Source of the DNA: Clostridium sp. chh4-2
GTDB lineage: Bacteria > Bacillota > Clostridia > Lachnospirales > Lachnospiraceae
Reading direction: 5' to 3'
DNA length: 64,000 nucleotides
Assembly: GCF_002899675.1 (NCBI RefSeq)
Contig: NZ_PKUU01000002.1
Location: 62,001 to 126,000 of the forward strand
A program made the position numbers and the translations under genes. Of the stretch, positions 18,378 through 27,664 are shown piece after piece. The notes under the pieces are model-generated. The model had not been told where the DNA came from. It was given only the letters and a program-made list of their open reading frames with translations, and did no database searches. How positions within the stretch are numbered: position 1 is the first letter of the stretch; every line of letters begins with the position of its first letter.

Positions 18378-20023
18378 TGCGAAATTATAGAAAATATCTG
18401 CTTCTTGCGGGCAGTCTGTGCGCTCTGGCCGCTTCGGTATCCGGATGCCAGGCCAGGGAAGCCGCTGATAATAAGGTACAGGAAACCGGAAGTATCGAGA
18501 CGGAACCGTTAAAAAATTCCGGGGAAGAAACCGGGAATCTCACTACCATTTTCTGTGATCAGACCGCTGTATCGATTAACGGCAACGGGGCATCGGAAAG
18601 CGACGGAATCATCACGATCACAGAGGGAGGAACATACCGTCTGGAAGGAATTCTGACAGAAGGCAGAATTGTGGTAGACGCTGCGAAAGAGGACGCCATT
18701 ATTCTGGAACTCAACGGATTTGAGATCACCAGCAGTGATCTGTCGGCCATTTATGGTAAAAAGAGCGGAGAAATCAGATTGAGGCTGATGGATGGAACGG
18801 TGAATCAGGTGACGGACGGCGAAGAATATGCGCTGGAAGAAGGAGAAGATGAGCCGGATGCGGCGATCTTTACCAAGAAAGATCTGATTATTGAAGGCAA
18901 TGGAGCTCTGGAAGTGACGGGAAATTATAATGACGGCATACGGAGCAAGGATAATTTGTATATCCTGTCGGGTGAAATCACTGTCACTGCAAAAGAGGAT
19001 GGAATTAAGGGGAAGGATTCTCTGGTTGTGGACGGAGGAACCATCACGGTTCATGCCGGGGATGACGGCATGAAGTCAAAGGGCGCGGTAATTGTCAATG
19101 ACGGTATCATACAGGTAGCGGAAAGTTATGAAGGAATCGAGGCACAGACCATAGATATCAACGGAGGAAGTCTGGACATCACATCCACAGACGACGGACT
19201 GAATGCCGTTGAAGACACATCCAAAACTGAGGAAACTGGAAATGGAAAAGGAAGAACTGCAATTCAGGAAAATGCGTATATCCGCATTTCGGGAGGAACC
19301 ATCCACATCAATGCGTCTGCGGACGGAGTGGATTCCAACGGCCATTTTTATGTGGACGGCGGTGAACTTTATATCAGCGGGCCGACCAGCAGCAGAGACG
19401 GAGCTCTCGATTATGACGGAAATGGAATCATAACCGGAGGAGTGGTAATTGCAGCCGGAAGCTCAGGAATGGCCCAGACGTTCTCAGATGGGTCCGAGCA
19501 GAATAGTATTCTGGTTTATTTTGAAAATACCCAGGAAGCGGGAACGGAAATAACCGTGGTCGATGCGTCCGGAAATCTGATTGCTTCCTATACGCCGGTA
19601 AAAGAATATTCCAGCGCAGTCATCAGCGCGCCGGGATTAGAAACAGAGGGTACTTATAAGATTACGGCAGGTGAAGAGACCAAGGAAGTGACAATTACCA
19701 CCGTATTAACCACTTCAGGCAGCAGAGCAGCCGGAACCATGCCGGGCGGTCACAGAGGTCAGGGCGGAATGGGAGAAGGCAGGCCGGAAATGAATGGCGG
19801 GTTTGAAATGGAAGGAAGACCTGAAATGGAAGACAGACCTGAAATGAAAGGAAGAACTGAAATGGAAGGCAAAACTGAAATGAATGACGGGTCTGAAATG
19901 AACCCGGAAAACATGCCGGATAACCGGGAATCTGAATCTTCCCAAAACCAAGAAGGACAATCGACGGAAAAAGACCAGCGTCCCGGTGGACGGGAAATGG
20001 GGCGCGAACGAAATAAAGGGTAA
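18377..20023 (+). CDS. DUF4353 (carbohydrate-binding-like) lipoprotein with Met/Glu-rich C-terminal repeats
   Basis: A 548-residue predicted surface lipoprotein (lipobox VSGC, Cys24). The body is a repetitive beta-helix-like DUF4353 domain with recurring units such as NYNDGIRSKDNLYILSGEI, KEDGIKGKDSLVVDGG and GDDGMKSKGAVIVNDG. The last 90 residues are low complexity: about six 6-residue units of GRPEME type, then a charged Gln/Glu/Arg tail. The ATG at 18377 overlaps the previous stop and has GAGG upstream; an earlier in-frame start lacks the signal-peptide logic. Operon position suggests a surface partner for the VTC/DUF4956 pair. A bidirectional terminator follows. Confidence 0.85.
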   Translation: MRNYRKYLLLAGSLCALAASVSGCQAREAADNKVQETGSIETEPLKNSGEETGNLTTIFCDQTAVSINGNGASESDGIITITEGGTYRLEGILTEGRIVVDAAKEDAIILELNGFEITSSDLSAIYGKKSGEIRLRLMDGTVNQVTDGEEYALEEGEDEPDAAIFTKKDLIIEGNGALEVTGNYNDGIRSKDNLYILSGEITVTAKEDGIKGKDSLVVDGGTITVHAGDDGMKSKGAVIVNDGIIQVAESYEGIEAQTIDINGGSLDITSTDDGLNAVEDTSKTEETGNGKGRTAIQENAYIRISGGTIHINASADGVDSNGHFYVDGGELYISGPTSSRDGALDYDGNGIITGGVVIAAGSSGMAQTFSDGSEQNSILVYFENTQEAGTEITVVDASGNLIASYTPVKEYSSAVISAPGLETEGTYKITAGEETKEVTITTVLTTSGSRAAGTMPGGHRGQGGMGEGRPEMNGGFEMEGRPEMEDRPEMKGRTEMEGKTEMNDGSEMNPENMPDNRESESSQNQEGQSTEKDQRPGGREMGRERNKG

Positions 20024-20035
20024 ACCAGTTATATA

Positions 20036-20059
20036 ACCGGGCATATTTCTATGCCCGGT
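20036..20059. terminator. Bidirectional terminator between convergent genes
   Basis: ACCGGGCATA (20036-20045) pairs with TATGCCCGGT (20050-20059) over a TTTC loop, followed by GTATTTTATTT on the plus strand. It sits between the DUF4353 gene and the convergent MATE gene. Confidence 0.75.
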
Positions 20060-20068
20060 GTATTTTAT

Positions 20069-21439
20069 TTAACGCCGTCTCTTTAAATGACTGAAGAAGT
20101 TGAAATAAATGACGAATAAGATGGTGGTGGTAATCCAGGTGAGCGGATAGCTGAACACCACCATTTTAATGGTTCTGTGGAACGGTACGGCGGCAACAAT
20201 CCATACAATTCTCAGGACACATACGCCCAAACAGGTAATCAGCATAGGCAGCCAGCAGTCCCCAACTCCTCTCAATGCGCCGGAATAGATTTCGATAGCG
20301 ACATAAGTGATAAAAGTAGGAACCAGGAAATGAAGAATGTCCATACCGATGGATATAACCGCCGCATCAGAGGTGAAAAGGCGGAAAAATGCATGACCGA
20401 TCAGATACAAGGCGGCCGACAAGAAAACGGAAGCGGCCATGCTCATGGCCATGCAGACCCGGATTCCTTTTCTGACCCGGTCATGTTTCCCTGCACCGTA
20501 ATTCTGGCCTGTAAATGTGGTGACGGAGATACCAAAGGCGCTGATGATCATCCAGAACACGCTGTCAATCTTGCTGTATGCGGTCCAGGCTGCGATCGTA
20601 TCCGTACCCAGGGAATTGACGCTGGCTTGTATTACAATGTTGGAAAAGCTGTACATCACGGACTGAAGTCCTGCCGGCAGTCCAATGCGGATTACCCGCT
20701 TTAACATCCTCTTATCCAGCCGTACCTGGCTGGGGATTAACCGGTATACATCGGAGGTGCGCATTAAAACTACAATTACGAGAGAAGCGCTGACTGCCTG
20801 CGACAGAATCGTGGCGAGAGCGGCTCCATTTACCCCCATATGTAAAACGGCTACAAAAAGAACATCCAGCACAATATTGGTAAAACATCCGGCGATCAGG
20901 AAATACAAAGGCCGTTTGGAATCGCCTACCGCTCTCAGAATACCGGACCCCATGTTATAGATCAGATTGGGGATGATCCCTGCCAGATAGATGCGGATAT
21001 AAGAAGTGGCATAGGACAGTATGGCCGGAGGAGTATCCATAATTCCCAAAATGGAAGGAGCCAGCGAAATGCCGCCCACCATCATAACCGCTCCTGCGGC
21101 GATGCAGAAAGCGATGGAAGTATGTACGGCATAACCCACTTTATCAGCCCGCTTAGCCCCGTAATATTGTGAGATAATAACGGTGGCTCCCGAGGAAAGA
21201 CCGACGAAGAAGCCGACTAACAGCTGGATTAAAGTCCCAGTTGTCCCCCCTACTGCGGCAAGCGCCTCTTTGCCGACAAACTGGCCTACGATGATGGCAT
21301 CCACTGTGTTATAAAGCTGCTGAAAGAACGTACCGAACAGAATCGGAAAGAAAAACAGAAGAAGCTGCTTCCAGATCACTCCTTCTGTAATTTGATTGTG
21401 CTCCATCGCACCGTTTGCCTGCTTAGCTGAATTTTTCAT
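20069..21439 (-). CDS. MATE-family efflux transporter
   Basis: A 456-residue, 12-segment transporter. The N-terminus has the MATE signature FFFPILFGTFFQQLYNTVDA followed by VGQFVGKEALAAVGG, and the second half repeats it (PAGLQSVMYSFSNIVIQASVN). It resembles the DinF/NorM-like subgroup common in Clostridia that exports drugs or metabolites using Na+ or H+. It stands alone; a long palindrome lies upstream of its start and a bidirectional terminator at its end. The substrate cannot be assigned. Confidence 0.93.
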   Translation of the reverse strand: MKNSAKQANGAMEHNQITEGVIWKQLLLFFFPILFGTFFQQLYNTVDAIIVGQFVGKEALAAVGGTTGTLIQLLVGFFVGLSSGATVIISQYYGAKRADKVGYAVHTSIAFCIAAGAVMMVGGISLAPSILGIMDTPPAILSYATSYIRIYLAGIIPNLIYNMGSGILRAVGDSKRPLYFLIAGCFTNIVLDVLFVAVLHMGVNGAALATILSQAVSASLVIVVLMRTSDVYRLIPSQVRLDKRMLKRVIRIGLPAGLQSVMYSFSNIVIQASVNSLGTDTIAAWTAYSKIDSVFWMIISAFGISVTTFTGQNYGAGKHDRVRKGIRVCMAMSMAASVFLSAALYLIGHAFFRLFTSDAAVISIGMDILHFLVPTFITYVAIEIYSGALRGVGDCWLPMLITCLGVCVLRIVWIVAAVPFHRTIKMVVFSYPLTWITTTILFVIYFNFFSHLKRRR

Positions 21440-21555
21440 ATTCCTGCCCTGACCTCACATTAATATAGTAGTTATGTATCGCCTTTTGATACAGGTAAAT
21501 TGTATATCATTATAGCGGCTATAGAAGAAAAAGGCAATAGGTTTGAAATGGTGAA

Positions 21556-21903
21556 ATTTCTGCTGTTGTGTCCCGGGGCCGCTTTTTGCCTGGCCTTGGT
21601 TGGGGGGCCGTCCCTGCTTCGGTTCCAAAGGGGGTGAACCAGACCCCGGCATATTCCGGATTCGGGTATAAGAGGCTGTAAGCGTGCCGGATTTTTCTAA
21701 AAGCCTTCGGGAAAGACCGCAACTCGCTGACACTCAAACAAGCGGCTCTTTCCCTCAGAACGAAAAATGCGGCGCGCTAACACCCTCTAATACCCTGCAT
21801 AGTCATATGACGGGGTCTGGTTCAACCCCTTTGGAACCGAAGCAGGGACGGCCCCCCAACCAAGGCCAGGCAAAAAGCGGCCCCGGGACACAACAGCAGA
21901 AAT
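21556..21903. repeat. Long palindromic repeat, family F2, second complete copy
   Basis: Arms 21556-21648 and 21811-21903 (93 bp) are almost perfect reverse complements. The middle continues the hairpin (GGGTATAAGAGG facing CCTCTAATACCC) to an apical loop AACTCGCTGACACTCAAAC, nearly the same as in the copy at 6230-6515. The arm sequences of the two copies are unrelated; only the core is shared. It lies between the divergent MATE and GNAT genes. Confidence 0.9.
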
Positions 21904-22030
21904 GCCGAGGTTGAATCTGATTGAAAGAGAAAGAGCGGTGTGATAAACTACTTACAGGAAATTTTGGAGTGATAGGGAAGCTAAGATTTAGGATTACGAT
22001 GATTATAAAGAGATAGGAGGAAGTAAGGAT

Positions 22031-22546
22031 ATGGTTTTTAGGAAGGCGGAGGAAAGGGACATTTTTCGGATGATGGAGATGGTGAATCAGTCGAAAGCAT
22101 CTATGAAGGCGAGAGGAATTGACCAATGGCAGATGGGATATCCGAATGAAGGCGTGCTCAGGGAGGATTTGGAGAAGGGAATTAACTATGTGCTGGAAGA
22201 CGGCGGAGAGGTCGTGGGGATGATTACTGTGGTGTCCGGAGAGGAGGAGGCTTATAATACCATTGAAGGAAGCTGGCTGAATCAGGAGGACTATGTATCT
22301 TTTCACCGGGTTTGTGTGGAGGAGAGCCGGAAAGGGCAGGGGCTGGCCGGAATCTTATTTGAGGAAGGCGAAAAGCTTTGCCGGGAATGGGGATTTAGGA
22401 ATATCCGCAATGATACGCATCCCGATAATAAGTCCATGCAGAGGGCTGTGGAAAAGTTTGGATTTAAGCGGTGCGGAATCATCTATATCGTGGGAACCGA
22501 AGAAGATGGAAGCCCAAGAGCCGCCTACCAAAAGGTATTATCATAG
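22031..22546 (+). CDS. GNAT-family N-acetyltransferase
   Basis: A 171-residue acetyltransferase. The acetyl-CoA pocket signature appears as VCVEESRKGQGLAGILFEEG (about residues 92-111), and the fold starts with FRKAEERDIFRMMEMVNQ. The C-terminal strand pattern NDTHPDNKSMQRAVEKFGF is typical of GNATs acting on small molecules or protein N-termini. AGGAGG-type site 7-8 nt upstream. The gene is single; its stop codon touches the left end of a palindromic composite repeat. The acceptor is unknown. Confidence 0.9.
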   Translation: MVFRKAEERDIFRMMEMVNQSKASMKARGIDQWQMGYPNEGVLREDLEKGINYVLEDGGEVVGMITVVSGEEEAYNTIEGSWLNQEDYVSFHRVCVEESRKGQGLAGILFEEGEKLCREWGFRNIRNDTHPDNKSMQRAVEKFGFKRCGIIYIVGTEEDGSPRAAYQKVLS

Positions 22547-23457
22547 AAATCTTTATTTAGTTAACTAAGAAACGCCGGAAAGAAGGGGAAACCTGGGCGG
22601 GCGGCGGAACTAGAGCAAGACAGGGGATTCGGGTTACGACCCTAAGTGATACTAGGCCGCCAAGAGCGGAAAAAGGCAGCGCGGCGCCATTCACGGTGAA
22701 CTCTTTATGACTTCATCGTTCAGTGGCGCCTCAAATACTGATTCGGAATTCAGTATTTGTCTGCCTTTTTCCGCTCTTGCCAACCAAGTATCACTAAGGG
22801 TCTGCACACGATCCCCTGTCTTGCTCTAGTTCCGCCGCCCGCCCAGGTTTCCCCTTCTTTCCGGCTGTTGCTTGGCTGGCTGAGGAAAAAAGATTTGGGT
22901 GGATTGTGAGTAAGTTTTTACATCAAGGGTGAAGGTTTTTTCAGAAATGCTTTGACGTTTTAAGTAAAACCCGAAGGCATTTCTGAAAATCCCTTGAAGA
23001 TATATATAAATGTGATTCTTCGTAAATATCGAGGCAAATAAATGAATTCTTTTTAACTAAGTTAGCGAATATCAGCACGGAAACGGGAGGCGGAACCGGA
23101 AGACGAAGGTCGAAGGGGCTGTCCGGGCCGGGGAAGGAAGATGCAGCCAAATGGGATCGTATGGAACCCCTTTAGAACTACTTAGGTCCGTAAGGACAGA
23201 ATGAGGCAGGTAAAAACTGATTTCCGTCTCAGTTTTTAAAGCGCCGTTGAGCAGCGAAGTCATCAAGAGTTCACTGCGAATGGCGCTGGCCTGCCTCGTT
23301 CTGTTCTTACGGGCCTTAGTAGTTCTTAGGGGCGAATCCCGAATCCCATTTGGCTGCATCTTCCTTCCCCGGCCCGGACAGCCCCTTCGACCTTCGTCTT
23401 CCGGTTTCGCCTCCCGTTTCCGTGCGTACCCTTCGCCAACCCCGTTAAATAGCAATT
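22546..23457. repeat. Composite palindromic element CE1 (inverted dimer of F1 units R2 and R3)
   Basis: A 912-bp element between convergent GNAT and FMN_bind-like genes. Unit R2 (22574-22865) and unit R3 (23075-23425) are each near-perfect long hairpins with two apical hairpins, in opposite order, so they face each other. In R2, CTAGAGCAAGACAG (22610-22623) pairs with CTGTCTTGCTCTAG (22816-22829). In R3, GGGGCTGTCCGGGCC (23115-23129) pairs with 23371-23385. The ~210-bp spacer holds smaller hairpins (CAGAAATGC facing GCATTTCTG). The left end is GAAATCTTTATTTAGTT, the right end TAAATAGCAATT; both ends recur in R1 and in the copy at 42876-43830. Confidence 0.9.
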
Positions 23458-23462
23458 CAGCT

Positions 23463-23900
23463 TTACTTTGCCTGCGCTTTGTTTAGGGCGGTTTCGATGG
23501 CGTTTAGAAGGGCTGTGGAGGTATATCTTGTTTCGCTGGAATAAGAAAGGTTTTCCAGTGACTGTGTGTTGCAGATCTGCTCAGCCAGATCAGACAGGGT
23601 GGGCTGTACAAGAGGATACATGGTGGTAACGGAATCGCTTAATGGCTTCATCGTAATGGAGTTTATATGATCAGCATCCACGGTTACCTCTACATTGACC
23701 TCCTGATTCCCTAATGTCAGAGAAGCCGTATAAACGCCCGGTATGTAAGAAGCCTGGCCGGAAGATGCGGTCTCGGTATCTTTTTTCGGATGGAACATAA
23801 TCAGAAAAAGAGTAATCAGCAGAATTCCAAGGCCGATGAAAATGGCGGTATATATAATTTCTTTCATTCGTAAAACTACAATTTTGGTTTTGGAGCTCAT
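23463..23900 (-). CDS. Small membrane-anchored FMN_bind-like protein
   Basis: A 145-residue protein with one N-terminal membrane segment (residues 12-33, KEIIYTAIFIGLGILL) and an extracytoplasmic domain. The pattern YIPGVYTASLTLGNQEVNVEV and ITMKPLSDSV resembles the FMN-binding domain of RnfG/NqrC-like proteins. The covalent-flavin motif (S/T-G-A-T) is not obvious: SSETRYTSTALLNAIETAL occupies the place, so flavin attachment is doubtful. It is transcribed toward the composite repeat CE1, away from addB. It could be a degenerate redox protein or a small adhesin-like domain. Confidence 0.6.
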   Translation of the reverse strand: MSSKTKIVVLRMKEIIYTAIFIGLGILLITLFLIMFHPKKDTETASSGQASYIPGVYTASLTLGNQEVNVEVTVDADHINSITMKPLSDSVTTMYPLVQPTLSDLAEQICNTQSLENLSYSSETRYTSTALLNAIETALNKAQAK

Positions 23901-23963
23901 AATGGGGAACCTCCGTAAGTGTTTGTTATAATCTATTTACCACATGACCGTTTTATGCAAAAA

Positions 23964-24131
23964 TATTATTACGGTTCACAGTCCCGGTGGTCTCTGCTGT
24001 CCGTTCCGGTTTTGGCAGGTTTGCAGGAACTTTCCGGTTCCGGTTTCGGACATAAGCGCTTCTAAACGTGCAGGATTTTTCTAAAAACCAAGGGAAATGC
24101 CCAAACTCGCTCACGCTCAAATATTGGGCAT
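23964..24131. repeat. Truncated copy of palindromic repeat family F2
   Basis: It matches the left arm and core of the element at 6230-6515: a TTACG-TTCAC start, TCTAAACGTGCAGG, CTAAAAACCAAGGGAAATGC and ACTCGCTCACGCTCAAA. The match stops near 24131 and no right arm is present. It lies just upstream of the addB promoter. Confidence 0.8.
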
Positions 24132-24157
24132 ATGCAAAAGCTCTTAATAAAAATAAA

Positions 24158-24187
24158 TTGGAAGCCATATGGAGTTTATGGTATACT
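24158..24187 (+). promoter_or_regulatory. Promoter of addB-addA operon
   Basis: TTGGAA at 24158-24163, an 18-bp spacer and TATACT at 24182-24187 with an upstream TGG (extended -10). The AddB start follows about 30 nt downstream of the expected transcript start. Confidence 0.7.
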
Positions 24188-24223
24188 GAAAAGCAAAGTT
24201 ATAAAATACAGATGGGAGGAACT

Positions 24224-27200
24224 ATGTCCTTACAATTTATACTCGGAGGGTCGGGAAGCGGTAAGACCAGGGTGTTGTATGAGTGGCTGATTGGAGAGTC
24301 CATTTCCAATCCGAAACAGCAGTATATTGCGGTTGTTCCGGAGCAGTTTACCATGCAGACACAGAAAGAGATCGTGACCCTGCACCCCAACCACGGAACC
24401 ATGAACATAGATATCGTAAGCTTTCAGAGGCTTGCGTACAGAATATTTGAAGAACTGGCCATAGAAAACCCCATCGTCCTGGACGATATGGGAAAATCCA
24501 TGGTATTAAGAAAGGTTGCTTCTGATAAGAAGAACAGCCTTGGGTATTTTAAGGGGAATTTGAATAAGCCCGGATTCATCAGCTGTCTCAAGTCCATGAT
24601 TTCAGAGCTGCTTCAGTACGGCATTACCAATGAGATGCTGGAAGAGATGGCGCCCCAGGCATCCAGCGATGTGCTGGGCCATAAATTAAAAGACTTGGCG
24701 GTTTTATACCGGGGATTTAAAGAGGATAAGGAGAACCGCTACATCACGGCGGAGGAGATTTTGTCCGTTTTATGCGACAACCTGGAAAAATCGGAAATCA
24801 TTAAAAACAGCGTTGTTACTCTGGACGGGTATACGGGATTTACCCCGGTCCAGTACCGTCTGTTGGAACTGATGATCCGTTATTGTAAAAAGGTGATTGT
24901 GACTGTGACCGTCGATCCGTCCGCCGATCCTTATAAAAGATCGGATTATCAGGATTTGTTCCATATGAGCAAGGTGATTGTGACAAAACTGGATCAGATC
25001 GCTGAGAAAAATGGGGTGATGCGGGATGAGGACATCCGGCTGGACTGCCATCCTTATGTAAGGTTCGGCGACAGGGTGGAGCTGGACTTTTTGGAACAGA
25101 ATATTTTCCGGTATGGGGCGGCTTCTTATGACGGGGAGTGGACGGATGGGGAAAATTCGCCGCTTTCCCTGTATCAGGCTGTAAATCCTCAGGATGAGGT
25201 GGCTTTTGTGGCGGCCGGGATTCACCGGATGGTGCAGGAGGGAAGTCTGCGCTACCGGGATATTGCGGTTATTACCGGTGATCTTTCCGGATACCGGCCT
25301 CAGATCATACAGCAGTTTATTAAAAATGAAATTCCATATTTTATGGATGATAAAAAGAGCATTTTGGAAAATCCCATGGTGGAACTGATCCGTTCGGCCC
25401 TTGAGATATTACAGAAGGATTTTGCTTATGAAAGCGTGTTCCGCTATATTAAGACCGGGCTGGTGTGGGAGGATATGGAACAGGCTGACCGGATGGAAAA
25501 CTATGTGATCGCCCTTGGAATCAGGGGATTTAAGCGGTGGAACAGCATCTGGGAGTGGGAGTATAAGGGAAGCCATGATTTAAATCTTTTGGAATTGAAT
25601 TACTGCAAGAATAAGATTTTGGAACCCCTTTGCCATCTGCGGGACGCATTTCGTGAAGAGGGCATCACCGTCCGCGGTATGGCGGCAGCTCTGGTGTCAT
25701 TTTTGGAGGAATGCCAGGCGGAGAAGAAGATGGCACAGTTTCAGGAATATTTTGAAAGCCGGGGACAGCTGGTTTTGGCAAAGGAATACAGCCAGATCTA
25801 TCAGCTGGTTATGGATCTGTTTGACCGTTTGGTGGGACTTTTAGGGGATGAAAGCGTCAGCAGAAAAGAGTTTAGTGAGATTTTGGACGCGGGCTTTGAG
25901 GAGATTAAAGTGGGCGTGATTCCTGCTACGGTGGACCGGATTGTGGTAGGCGACTTGACCAGAACACGTCTGGATCATGTGAAGGTGCTGTTTTTCGTGG
26001 GCGTCAACGATGGGATTGTGCCGTCTAAAAAGACGGCGGGCAACCTTTTAACGGATAAAGAGCGGGAGTTTTTAGGCGCTCATCAGATAGAACTGGCCCC
26101 CACTTCTACGGAAGACGGGTTTATGCAGAGGTTTTATCTGTATCTGATGCTGACAAAGCCGTCCAGAAAACTGATTCTATCCTATACAGCCCTCAATTCC
26201 CAAGGAAAGAGCCAGAGACCGTCCCATATTATCAATGAAATCAGGGCGTTATTTCCAAAGCTGGAGGTCAGGGAATGTGAGACGGAGGACGGAATGATCC
26301 ACTCCATCCAGGAGGGAAAGAGGCTTTTGACACAGGGGCTGCGCAGATTCCAGGAAAGGCCGGATGATCCCCGCTTTATGGAACTTTACCGTTGGTTTTT
26401 CAATTCGCCGGAACACAGGGAACAGCTGAGTAAGCTGGTGGAGGCGGCCAGCTATGTATACCGGGAAACGGGAATCGGCAAGGCGGCGGCTAAGGCTCTG
26501 TACGGGAACGTTTTAAGCGGCAGCGTGACGCGTCTGGAACAGTATGCAGCCTGCGCTTACGCCCATTTTCTGAAATACGGCCTGGAACTGACGGAGAGAC
26601 AGGAATATACGCTGGCGGCCGTGGATATGGGAAATCTGTTCCATAACTCCATTGACCGGTGTTTTAAGGCCATACGGGAACAGCAGAAGAGCTTTCGGGA
26701 TTTGGAAGAGGAAGAGAGAAAAGCGCTGGTAAAGGCCTGTGTGGAAGAGGTGACCGGGGAATACGGCAATACCATACTTCAGAGCTCGGCCAGAAACGCT
26801 TATCTGGCGGCCAGGGTGGAAAAGATCACGGACAGGACGATTTGGGCTCTTTCGGAGCAGCTGAAAAAGGGCGATTTTGAACCGGCCGGGTTTGAAGTTT
26901 CCTTCTCCTCCATCGATAATCTGTCGGCCATGAAGATTTCCCTTTCCGACGAAGAAGCGCTTCATCTGAGAGGGCGGATTGACCGCATGGATACCTGTGT
27001 GGACGAGGATCATGTCTATGTGAAAATCATTGATTATAAATCGGGAAGCACCAGCTTTGATCTGGTGTCCCTGTTCTACGGGCTGCAGCTTCAGCTGGTG
27101 GTGTATATGGATGCGGTGATGGAACTGGAAGAGCGGAAACACCCGGATAAAGAGGTGGTGCCGGCCGGAATTTTCTATTACAACATCAAGGACCCGCTGG

Positions 27201-27664
27201 TTGAGAAGGAAGCCGGGATGACGCCGGATGAGGAAACCATTGAGCAGCAGATATTGAGGCAGCTGAGAATGAACGGTCTGGTAAACAGTGAGCTGGAGGT
27301 GATCAAACATCTGGATCACGAGATTGAAAAGGAATCCGACGTGATTCCGGTGGCGATGAAAGACGGGGTGATTCAGGAAGCACGGTCTTCCGTTGCCAAC
27401 CGGAAACGGTTTGAAGCATTAAAACAGTATGTCCGGGAAAAGGTCAAAGATACAGGGCGTGAGATTCTGGGAGGACAGATTCAGGTGAATCCATACCAGC
27501 AGGGGACGAAGACGGCCTGTGATTACTGCCCTTATCACCCGGTCTGCGGATTTGATAAGAAAACGGATGGATATCAGTACAGGAAATTCCGGTCCATGAA
27601 GCCGGAAGAGATCTGGGGAGAGATAGAAGAGATGCCGGGAAAGGAGAAACCTACATGTCGGTAA
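24224..27664 (+). CDS. addB: ATP-dependent helicase/nuclease subunit AddB
   Basis: A 1146-residue AddB/RexB, close to the usual ~1150. With AddA it resects double-strand DNA ends for RecA and recognises Chi. The N-terminus has a Walker A-like GGSGSGKT (residues 8-15). The C-terminal nuclease has RIDRMD and VKIIDYKSG (catalytic Asp/Lys). Iron-sulfur ligands are one Cys in EQYAACAYAHFL and a late CDYCPYHPVC cluster. The ATG at 24224 is chosen (GGGAGG 7 nt upstream; an earlier in-frame ATG at 24068 lies in repeat sequence). It overlaps addA by 10 bp. Confidence 0.96.
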   Translation: MSLQFILGGSGSGKTRVLYEWLIGESISNPKQQYIAVVPEQFTMQTQKEIVTLHPNHGTMNIDIVSFQRLAYRIFEELAIENPIVLDDMGKSMVLRKVASDKKNSLGYFKGNLNKPGFISCLKSMISELLQYGITNEMLEEMAPQASSDVLGHKLKDLAVLYRGFKEDKENRYITAEEILSVLCDNLEKSEIIKNSVVTLDGYTGFTPVQYRLLELMIRYCKKVIVTVTVDPSADPYKRSDYQDLFHMSKVIVTKLDQIAEKNGVMRDEDIRLDCHPYVRFGDRVELDFLEQNIFRYGAASYDGEWTDGENSPLSLYQAVNPQDEVAFVAAGIHRMVQEGSLRYRDIAVITGDLSGYRPQIIQQFIKNEIPYFMDDKKSILENPMVELIRSALEILQKDFAYESVFRYIKTGLVWEDMEQADRMENYVIALGIRGFKRWNSIWEWEYKGSHDLNLLELNYCKNKILEPLCHLRDAFREEGITVRGMAAALVSFLEECQAEKKMAQFQEYFESRGQLVLAKEYSQIYQLVMDLFDRLVGLLGDESVSRKEFSEILDAGFEEIKVGVIPATVDRIVVGDLTRTRLDHVKVLFFVGVNDGIVPSKKTAGNLLTDKEREFLGAHQIELAPTSTEDGFMQRFYLYLMLTKPSRKLILSYTALNSQGKSQRPSHIINEIRALFPKLEVRECETEDGMIHSIQEGKRLLTQGLRRFQERPDDPRFMELYRWFFNSPEHREQLSKLVEAASYVYRETGIGKAAAKALYGNVLSGSVTRLEQYAACAYAHFLKYGLELTERQEYTLAAVDMGNLFHNSIDRCFKAIREQQKSFRDLEEEERKALVKACVEEVTGEYGNTILQSSARNAYLAARVEKITDRTIWALSEQLKKGDFEPAGFEVSFSSIDNLSAMKISLSDEEALHLRGRIDRMDTCVDEDHVYVKIIDYKSGSTSFDLVSLFYGLQLQLVVYMDAVMELEERKHPDKEVVPAGIFYYNIKDPLVEKEAGMTPDEETIEQQILRQLRMNGLVNSELEVIKHLDHEIEKESDVIPVAMKDGVIQEARSSVANRKRFEALKQYVREKVKDTGREILGGQIQVNPYQQGTKTACDYCPYHPVCGFDKKTDGYQYRKFRSMKPEEIWGEIEEMPGKEKPTCR

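Noticed and set aside
20177..20704. 175-codon plus-strand frame inside the MATE gene
   Set aside because: Antisense to conserved transporter segments and without a promoter or ribosome site.
22574..23425. Composite repeat CE1 considered as a CRISPR array or an insertion sequence
   Set aside because: No short regular direct repeats with unique spacers, no cas genes, no transposase ORF inside or nearby.
23072..23455. 127-codon and similar frames within palindromic repeats (also 43226-43729 and 21455-21733)
   Set aside because: Frames read through near-perfect palindromes and are not conserved as proteins between copies; changes between copies preserve base pairing, not codons.
26513..27319. 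268-codon minus-strand frame inside addB
   Set aside because: Antisense to the conserved AddB nuclease region; histidine-rich composition typical of a shadow frame.
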